A stretch of DNA of 26,197 nucleotides from a virus: the IMG/VR virus record IMGVR_UViG_3300018868_000042, positions 1 to 26,197 of that record. One strand, given 5' to 3'. Both the position numbers and the translations under genes were made by a program. The notes under the pieces are model-generated. The model saw nothing but the letters and a program-made list of their open reading frames with translations, did no database searches and had not been told where the DNA came from. Shown here piece after piece: positions 23,105 to 26,197 of the stretch; the first letter of the stretch is position 1; each line of letters begins with the position of its first letter.

Positions 23105-24766
23105 ATGGCAAATAAATTCTCACTTTTCGGTTTTACTATTGCTCGGAACAAGGATGAAGAAACCAAGTCCGTGGAGCAATCCTTTACGCCGCCGGCAAAC
23201 GATGATGGTGCACTCACCATTACTTCTGCTGCTTATTATGGTACCTATGTTGATCTTGACGGCACAGCAAAAAATGATGTAGAACTTATTTCTCGTTATC
23301 GTGAAATGGCTATGCAACCAGAAATTGAGTCAGCAATTGATGATATTATTGGCGAAGCCATTTGTCAAGATGACGATGGTAAGATTATTAAAATAATTCT
23401 GGACGATTTAAAGCAACCAGATAAGATTAAAAATGCCATCAGAACCGAATTTAATACCGTTCTAAGGTTGTTAAATTATAACAACATGGCTCAAGATATC
23501 TTCCGTAGATATTATGTTGATGGTAGGATGTTTTATCACATCATTATCGACCGCACAAAGCCAATGGAAGGCATCAAAGAATTAAGATATATTGATCCAC
23601 GAAAATTAAGAAAAATTCGTGAGGTCAAGAAGCAGAAGGATGAAAGAACTGGCGTTGAAATGATGGATTTAATAAATGAATATTATATTTTTAATGACAA
23701 AGTTACCACAGGTTCTTCACAAAATTTTGGTCCAATAGGTGTTCGTATTACGGTAGATTCTATTATTTCCGTAGTATCTGGCCTAATGGATTCTCGCAGA
23801 GCAATGGTGTTATCGTATCTACATAAAGCAATTAAACCTTTAAACCAATTAAGGATGATTGAAGATGCTACTGTCATTTATCGTATCAGTCGTGCTCCCG
23901 AGCGCCGTATTTTCTATATTGATGTGGGCAATTTACCTAAATTAAAAGCGGAACAATATCTCCGTGATATTATGGTTAAGTATAAAAACAAACTGGTCTA
24001 TGATGCATCGACCGGTGAAGTTCGTGATGACCGTAAACATCTTTCCATGTTGGAAGATTTTTGGTTACCTCGCCGTGAAGGTGGAAAAGGTACAGAAATT
24101 ACTACATTACCTGGTGGTCAGAACCTAGGTGAGTTGGAAGATGTTAAATACTTTGAGAAGAAACTATATAAGGCTCTTAATGTTCCAGTTTCAAGGTTAA
24201 ATCCTGAAACTTCTGGTTTTTCTCTTGGTCGTTCCAATGAGATTACCCGTGACGAATTAAAGTTTGCAAAGTTTGTAGATCGGTTGCGTAATAAGTTTGC
24301 CGATATGTTTGACCAAGCAATGCGGATTCAATGTGTTCTCAAAGGTATTTGTACCAATGAAGAATGGGATGAATTCAAAGAAAACATTCATTACGATTTT
24401 ATTAGAGATAATAACTTTAGTGAATTAAAAGAAGCAGAATTAATGACCAATCGTTTGACTTTATTGCAATCGGTTGATCCTTATACTGGTCGTTATTTTT
24501 CTCAATCGTGGATTCAGAGAAACGTATTACGTTTATCCGATGATGAAATTAAATCCATGGAAGGTGAAATTGCTGACGAGAAAGAAGCTGGTTTAGGTTT
24601 ACCTGTAGGTGTTATGAATGATGTGGCACAACAACAGATGATGGCTAATGTTCCACAACAGCCAGGTAATCCGTTGGATATGAAACACGCTTTGGAGTTA
24701 CAGGATAAACAAGCTAGTCAGCAAAAAGAAGAAACAACCATTACTAGATTAAAAAGAATATTATAA
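23105..24766 (+). CDS. gp20: Portal vertex protein gp20
   Basis: 553 residues; T4 gp20 is 524. A dodecamer at one head vertex that initiates head assembly and is the channel for DNA packaging by gp17. The conserved core is clear: EIESAIDDIIGEAICQDDDG, MFYHIIIDRTKPMEGIKELR, YIDPRKLRKIREV, APERRIFYIDVGNLPKLKAE, then KYKNKLVYDASTGEVRDDRK and LNVPVSRLNPE. The C-terminal tail is Gln/Met-rich (VAQQQMMANVPQQPGNP) and probably flexible. It starts just after a strong terminator, with only a weak TTGGAT ribosome site and no clear late-promoter box. Confidence 0.96.
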   Translation: MANKFSLFGFTIARNKDEETKSVEQSFTPPANDDGALTITSAAYYGTYVDLDGTAKNDVELISRYREMAMQPEIESAIDDIIGEAICQDDDGKIIKIILDDLKQPDKIKNAIRTEFNTVLRLLNYNNMAQDIFRRYYVDGRMFYHIIIDRTKPMEGIKELRYIDPRKLRKIREVKKQKDERTGVEMMDLINEYYIFNDKVTTGSSQNFGPIGVRITVDSIISVVSGLMDSRRAMVLSYLHKAIKPLNQLRMIEDATVIYRISRAPERRIFYIDVGNLPKLKAEQYLRDIMVKYKNKLVYDASTGEVRDDRKHLSMLEDFWLPRREGGKGTEITTLPGGQNLGELEDVKYFEKKLYKALNVPVSRLNPETSGFSLGRSNEITRDELKFAKFVDRLRNKFADMFDQAMRIQCVLKGICTNEEWDEFKENIHYDFIRDNNFSELKEAELMTNRLTLLQSVDPYTGRYFSQSWIQRNVLRLSDDEIKSMEGEIADEKEAGLGLPVGVMNDVAQQQMMANVPQQPGNPLDMKHALELQDKQASQQKEETTITRLKRIL

Positions 24767-24769
24767 ATA
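24762..24769 (+). promoter_or_regulatory. T4-type late promoter box (TATAAATA), perfect consensus
   Basis: Exact match to the T4 late -10 box. It contains the gp20 TAA stop (24764-24766) and is 19 bases before the ATG of the gp67-like gene; ribosome site GGAG at 24777-24780. It drives the head-core cluster. Confidence 0.8.
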
Positions 24770-24788
24770 TTTGATTGGAGAATAAAAA

Positions 24789-24986
24789 ATGACAGATACA
24801 ACTAGAAATATTATAGATTACGCACAAGATGAAAATGCAATTGGTTTCAAAGATGCGTTATATGCTTCCATTCATGATAAAGTGACAGCACATATTGAAG
24901 CACAGAAACAACAAGTGGCTCAAAGATTAATTGAACCACAACAAGATTCAGTAGAGGCCGAGGATCCGCCAGTTGAAAACTCTTAA
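24789..24986 (+). CDS. gp67: Prohead core protein, gp67-like
   Basis: 65 residues; T4 gp67 is about 80. In T4 it is a minor component of the internal scaffold core, degraded by the gp21 protease during head maturation. The helical segment FKDALYASIHDKVTAHIEAQ followed by KQQVAQRLIEP and an acidic end (DSVEAEDPPVE) has the same layout as T4 gp67: a short amphipathic helix, then an acidic tail. LIE at 47-49 fits the (L/I)-x-E pattern cut by T4 gp21. Position directly after gp20 is as in T4. Its end overlaps the next gene by 14 bases. Confidence 0.7.
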   Translation: MTDTTRNIIDYAQDENAIGFKDALYASIHDKVTAHIEAQKQQVAQRLIEPQQDSVEAEDPPVENS

Positions 24987-25194
24987 ACAGTTTATGGCCG
25001 AAGGCCACCATCAAGAAAAACAAATGGATCCTCCAAATGTTTTGATTATGAAACGTAAGTCAATTAGGCAATTTCCTAATGGCCAACGGGTGGCATTATA
25101 CTATGTGGATAAGATTAATAAATATGTAACAGTACCTTATACTGCGATGCAATGGGGTTCAACATCTCCAACGTCATCGGCAACGGAAGAATAA
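24973..25194 (+). CDS. Small protein of unknown function in head-core cluster
   Basis: 73 residues. The start is TTG at 24973, with GAGGAT (24960-24965) well placed upstream. The in-frame ATG at 24994 has no ribosome site, so TTG is preferred. The N-terminus MKTLKQFMAEG resembles the short amphipathic leaders common in T4-like head proteins, including the gene at the right edge. The body reads IMKRKSIRQFPNGQRVALYY followed by VDKINKYVTVPY, probably beta-rich, with a Ser/Thr tail. No family recognised. Its place between the gp67-like and gp68-like genes suggests a head or core component. Confidence 0.65.
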   Translation: MKTLKQFMAEGHHQEKQMDPPNVLIMKRKSIRQFPNGQRVALYYVDKINKYVTVPYTAMQWGSTSPTSSATEE

Positions 25195-25208
25195 TAATAG
25201 GATAAAAA

Positions 25209-25727
25209 ATGGCTATTTCAAATACAATACAAACGATAATCGATACTCAAAAACGCACAGTCATTAAGCGTGTTGGTATTATTGATACTGATGAAAATGA
25301 AACCGTTATTATTGATCCTAGAACACTATCTAATTGTTTAAATGCCAACGGTGCTTTTTATCAAGCTGGCAATACAACAGCTCCAGGTTTTGCTAACTCC
25401 GCTTTTACTGTTGCTCGGGTTTTGGCTTCGGTTGATGCTGAAGTTGGACATCTACAAATCAAATGGCAAGGTACAACTTCATCGGCAACATTGTTTGCTT
25501 TAGGTGTTGGTTCAACCGATACCAATCCAGCATATCAATTTCCTGTAATAGGAAACAATGCTGTTGGACCTACAGGTAACCTAACAATTAAATCGGTTGG
25601 TACAACAACCAACGCAGCATATACAGTAATTATTGAACTACATAAGAATGGACAGTATTTCAATGGTGGCCAATTGAATGATCCAGCAGCATTTAACTAT
25701 CCTCCTTATGGTAATTTGAACACATAA
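25209..25727 (+). CDS. Unrecognised protein in head-core cluster, possibly structural
   Basis: 172 residues, good start with AGGA at 25199-25202. N-terminal IQTIIDTQKRTVIKRVGIID is followed by a mostly beta-strand body rich in Thr, Asn, Gly and Ala (DPRTLSNCLNANGAFYQAGN, HLQIKWQGTTSSATLFALGV, YTVIIELHKNGQYFNGGQL). No signal peptide or membrane segment. The composition resembles phage virion surface or decoration proteins, but no specific family is recognised. T4 has no gene here (67 and 68 adjoin), so it is an insertion in the T4 order. The next ATG shares its last base (TAATG). Confidence 0.7.
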   Translation: MAISNTIQTIIDTQKRTVIKRVGIIDTDENETVIIDPRTLSNCLNANGAFYQAGNTTAPGFANSAFTVARVLASVDAEVGHLQIKWQGTTSSATLFALGVGSTDTNPAYQFPVIGNNAVGPTGNLTIKSVGTTTNAAYTVIIELHKNGQYFNGGQLNDPAAFNYPPYGNLNT

Positions 25728-26164
25728 TGAGTGGGTTTGTTTCTAAACTTCTATCTAATAACCTTGTAGAAGCTAAGAATGTGTTAGATGCAAGAATTAA
25801 AGAATTGGTTAATGAGAAAATTAACCAATTAAAGTTGCGTTTGGCAGCTGAGGTATATGAAGGCTGTGGTGTAGAAGTTGATTTTGTTGTAGAAGAATTA
25901 TCTGAAGGCAATATTTTACGAATGGGTCGAACCAAAATGATTCGGGTTCGGATTCGTAGGGGTAAGGTCCAAAGAAGGGTTAAGAAGTCGGCTGTTGCGG
26001 GTTATGTAATGCGTGGTGGTAGATTAACACGGATGACTTCAATGGAACGCAGGCATCGCAAGATGGGTGCCAGAAGGTCGAAGTTTAAAAGGCGTGCCAA
26101 ATTAAGGCAGTCACTAAGAAAAAGAAGAATGTCTTTACGAAAAAGAACGGCAATGGGACTATAA
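25727..26164 (+). CDS. gp68: Prohead core protein, gp68-like, with very basic C-terminus
   Basis: 145 residues; T4 gp68 is about 141. The helical N-terminus (LVEAKNVLDARIKELVNEKI, NQLKLRLAAEVYE) is laid out like the gp67-like helix at 24789. After an acidic middle (VEVDFVVEELSEG) comes a strongly basic segment from about 65 to the end: MGRTKMIRVRIRRGKVQRRV, GGRLTRMTSMERRHRKMGAR and LRQSLRKRRMSLRKRTAMG. About 40% of the last 80 residues are Arg or Lys. Position before the gp21-like start supports gp68. The basic tail may bind DNA, the acidic scaffold or the portal; this is inference. Confidence 0.65.
   Translation: MSGFVSKLLSNNLVEAKNVLDARIKELVNEKINQLKLRLAAEVYEGCGVEVDFVVEELSEGNILRMGRTKMIRVRIRRGKVQRRVKKSAVAGYVMRGGRLTRMTSMERRHRKMGARRSKFKRRAKLRQSLRKRRMSLRKRTAMGL
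25803..25830. other. Perfect 10-bp inverted repeat inside the gp68-like gene
   Basis: AATTGGTTAA at 25803-25812 and its exact complement TTAACCAATT at 25821-25830, with an 8-base loop. It lies within codons for the N-terminal helix and has no T-run after it, so it is not a terminator. Confidence 0.6.
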
Positions 26165-26197
26165 TGAAACTCATTAAAGAAATTAACGAAACAGTAA
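26164..26197 (+). CDS. gp21: Probable prohead protease gp21, N-terminus only (partial)
   Basis: Only eleven residues are visible (MKLIKEINETV) before the window ends. The ATG shares one base with the preceding TAA (TAATG). In T4 gene 21, the protease that processes the head scaffold, follows gene 68. A start of the type MKLIxExxE is, as far as I recall, common for gp21 in marine T4-like phages. The call rests mostly on position. Confidence 0.5.
   Translation, partial: MKLIKEINETV

Noticed and set aside
1-26197. tRNA genes, insertion sequences, integrase or attachment sites
   Set aside because: Gaps between genes are all shorter than 80 bases and contain only promoters, ribosome sites and one terminator; no such feature seen on either strand.

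Overview
The window is a late-gene segment of a T4-like contractile-tailed bacteriophage (tailed dsDNA virus, myovirus morphology). All convincing genes lie on the + strand with almost no spacing. The right half follows the T4 order exactly for neck, terminase, tail and head-core genes: 13-14-15-16-[insert]-17-18-19-20-67-[two inserts]-68-21. T4-type late promoter boxes (TATAAATA and close variants) precede several units. The DNA is AT-rich except where glycine codons dominate. The domain style of the fibre proteins recalls aquatic T4-like phages, but nothing here identifies the host.

Left half (1-15156): a host-interaction locus of eight tandem paralogous genes for glycine-rich, probably virion-surface proteins (the first cut by the window edge), with one long S74-chaperone tail fibre (1608-5408) in second-to-third position. 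Each paralog has N-terminal small beta modules, a long Gly-rich region of constant Gly runs alternating with variable segments, and a shared C-terminus ending in Thr/Val-Ala. They occupy the place where T4 has genes 10-11-12-wac, just before gene 13, and look like a repertoire of adhesins built by duplication and module shuffling.

Middle (15185-20677): neck proteins gp13 and gp14, tail terminator gp15, small terminase gp16, a glycosyltransferase-like protein lodged between the two terminase genes, and large terminase gp17. gp14 and gp15 appear to carry related copies of an extra beta module of about 57 residues.

Right (20689-26197): tail sheath gp18 and tail tube gp19, each with its own late-promoter box and strong ribosome binding site, then a clear intrinsic terminator. 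Portal gp20 follows, then a perfect late-promoter box and the head-core cluster: gp67-like, two unrecognised small proteins, a very basic gp68-like protein and the first codons of the probable prohead protease gp21.

Functionally the window encodes host recognition (fibres/adhesins), joining of head and tail (13, 14, 15), DNA packaging (16, 17, 20), the contractile tail (18, 19) and the scaffold core (67, 68, 21). No tRNA, CRISPR array, insertion sequence, integrase or reverse transcriptase was seen. No gene-free stretch exceeds 80 bases.
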